Source: Arthrobacter sp. cf158
Lineage (GTDB): Bacteria > Actinomycetota > Actinomycetes > Actinomycetales > Micrococcaceae
DNA length: 64,000 nt
Direction of reading: 5' to 3'
Assembly (NCBI RefSeq): GCF_900106835.1
Contig: NZ_FNNR01000001.1
Location: 285,182-349,181 of the forward strand
Part shown: one piece after another, positions 63,372 through 64,000 of the stretch
How positions within the stretch are numbered: position 1 is the stretch's first letter
How the letters are laid out: the number at the start of each line of letters is the position of its first letter
Program-made: the position numbers and the translations under genes
The notes under the pieces: generated by a model
Databases searched by the model: none
Told to the model about the DNA's origin: nothing
The model's input: only the letters and a program-made list of their open reading frames with translations

Positions 63372-64000
63372 GCCGCGTCGCAGCGATCGACTGTGGAACC
63401 AACTCCATCCGCCTCCTCATCGCAGACGCCTCAGTCAACGGAGCGCCGGGACCGTTGACCGATGTTGTGCGTGAAATGCGCGTGGTCCGCCTGGGCCAGG
63501 GCGTTGATGCCACCGGCGAACTCGCCCCCGAGGCCTTGGAACGCACATTCGCAGCCACAAAGGACTACGCCGGGCTCATCCAGCTCCATGGCGCCACACG
63601 AGTCCGGTTCGCTGCGACGTCCGCAACCCGCGATGCCCGCAACCGCCAGGTTTTTGTGGACGGCATTCGTGAACTGTTGGGCGTGGAACCGGAAGTAATT
63701 TCGGGTAACGAGGAAGCTGCGCTGTCCTTCGCCGGCGCCAGCAGTGTCCTGCCGGTTACCGGGGCAGACCCGATCCTTGTGGTGGACCTGGGCGGCGGCA
63801 GTACCGAATTCGTGCTGGGTGACTCCAATGGCGTCATCGCTGCCCGCTCGGTGGATATTGGCTGCGTGAGGCTGACTGAGCGTCACCTTCGCAGTGATCC
63901 GCCCACCGCAGCGGAAATCGCTGCAGCAGAGTCCGACGTCGATGCCGCGCTTGACCTTGCCGGGCAAGAGGTGCCGCTTGACCGCGCCACCGCTGTGGTT
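63368..64000 (+). CDS. ppx: Ppx/GppA exopolyphosphatase family, truncated by window end
   Basis: The first 211 residues of a Ppx/GppA phosphatase. The ATPase-like fold is clear: VAAIDCGTNSIRLLIAD at the start, then FAATSATRDARNRQ, EVISGNEEAALSFAGA and VVDLGGGSTEFVLG. These enzymes remove terminal phosphate from polyphosphate or convert pppGpp to ppGpp. The ATG is in an ATGA overlap with the DUF501 stop. The frame continues past 64000, so length and C-terminal domain cannot be judged. Confidence 0.93.
   Translation, partial: MSRVAAIDCGTNSIRLLIADASVNGAPGPLTDVVREMRVVRLGQGVDATGELAPEALERTFAATKDYAGLIQLHGATRVRFAATSATRDARNRQVFVDGIRELLGVEPEVISGNEEAALSFAGASSVLPVTGADPILVVDLGGGSTEFVLGDSNGVIAARSVDIGCVRLTERHLRSDPPTAAEIAAAESDVDAALDLAGQEVPLDRATAVV

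Overview
The window is a dense, high-GC bacterial chromosome segment with short gaps, many ATGA/GTGA overlaps and frequent GTG/TTG starts. Gene content and order (sdhCDAB, mazG-eno-ftsB-DUF501-ppx, OhrR/Ohr, a ChvE-type sugar ABC system, nucleoside salvage) point to a soil actinobacterium of the Micrococcaceae, most like Arthrobacter/Paenarthrobacter. That placement comes from gene content and codon style, not a database search. There are no rRNA or tRNA genes, phage genes, transposases or CRISPR arrays. The last gene (Ppx/GppA) runs off the right edge.

Layout. 15-3317: a MacB/FtsX-type ABC exporter set with convergent 3' ends. 3484-8957: a ChvE/MmsAB-type sugar ABC operon and its ROK regulator, with three related 23-bp candidate operators. 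8975-9185: three tandem copies (74-bp period) of a palindromic repeat; two more family members lie at 16316 and 17553. 9339-16299: an amino-acid catabolic island (5-aminopentanamidase-like amidase, PucR regulator, alanine-racemase-family enzyme, APC permease, lysine 2-monooxygenase-like flavoenzyme). 16404-18887: a HAAS/PadR pair, a gamma-carbonic anhydrase-like protein and a methyltransferase. 18909-22316: purU, then glyA and folD; glyA is preceded by a ZTP (pfl) riboswitch. 22415-27487: a NarL-type two-component system, a SHOCT protein and an ABC-2 exporter. 27516-31194: MHS transporter and C45 acyltransferase-like hydrolase facing a LacI regulator across a perfect operator.

31260-35680: membrane protein, exonuclease III, trpS, a 2'-5' RNA ligase-like protein, YihY and a 50-residue membrane peptide. 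35741-40265: a 1037-residue two-module glycosidase facing an orphan sugar-binding lipoprotein across a promoter with an inverted repeat. 40347-47482: alpha/beta hydrolase, sdhCDAB, manC, M20 amidohydrolase. 47570-49533: ohrR, ohr and a quinone oxidoreductase-like gene under a perfect OhrR-type palindrome. 49778-59654: nucleoside uptake (BMP lipoprotein, ATPase, two permeases) with cdd, deoA, two dedA genes and add. 59632-64000: mazG, eno, ftsB/divIC-like, DUF501 and ppx/gppA.

How the parts work together. Three loci pair an importer with the enzymes for its cargo and a local regulator: sugar (ROK), amino acid (PucR) and an amide-type compound (LacI). The nucleoside block couples import to deamination and phosphorolysis. 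The purU-glyA-folD block is one-carbon metabolism, with ZTP sensing on glyA. The least explained parts are the palindromic repeat family, the MHS/C45/LacI locus and the fused glycosidase with its orphan binding protein.
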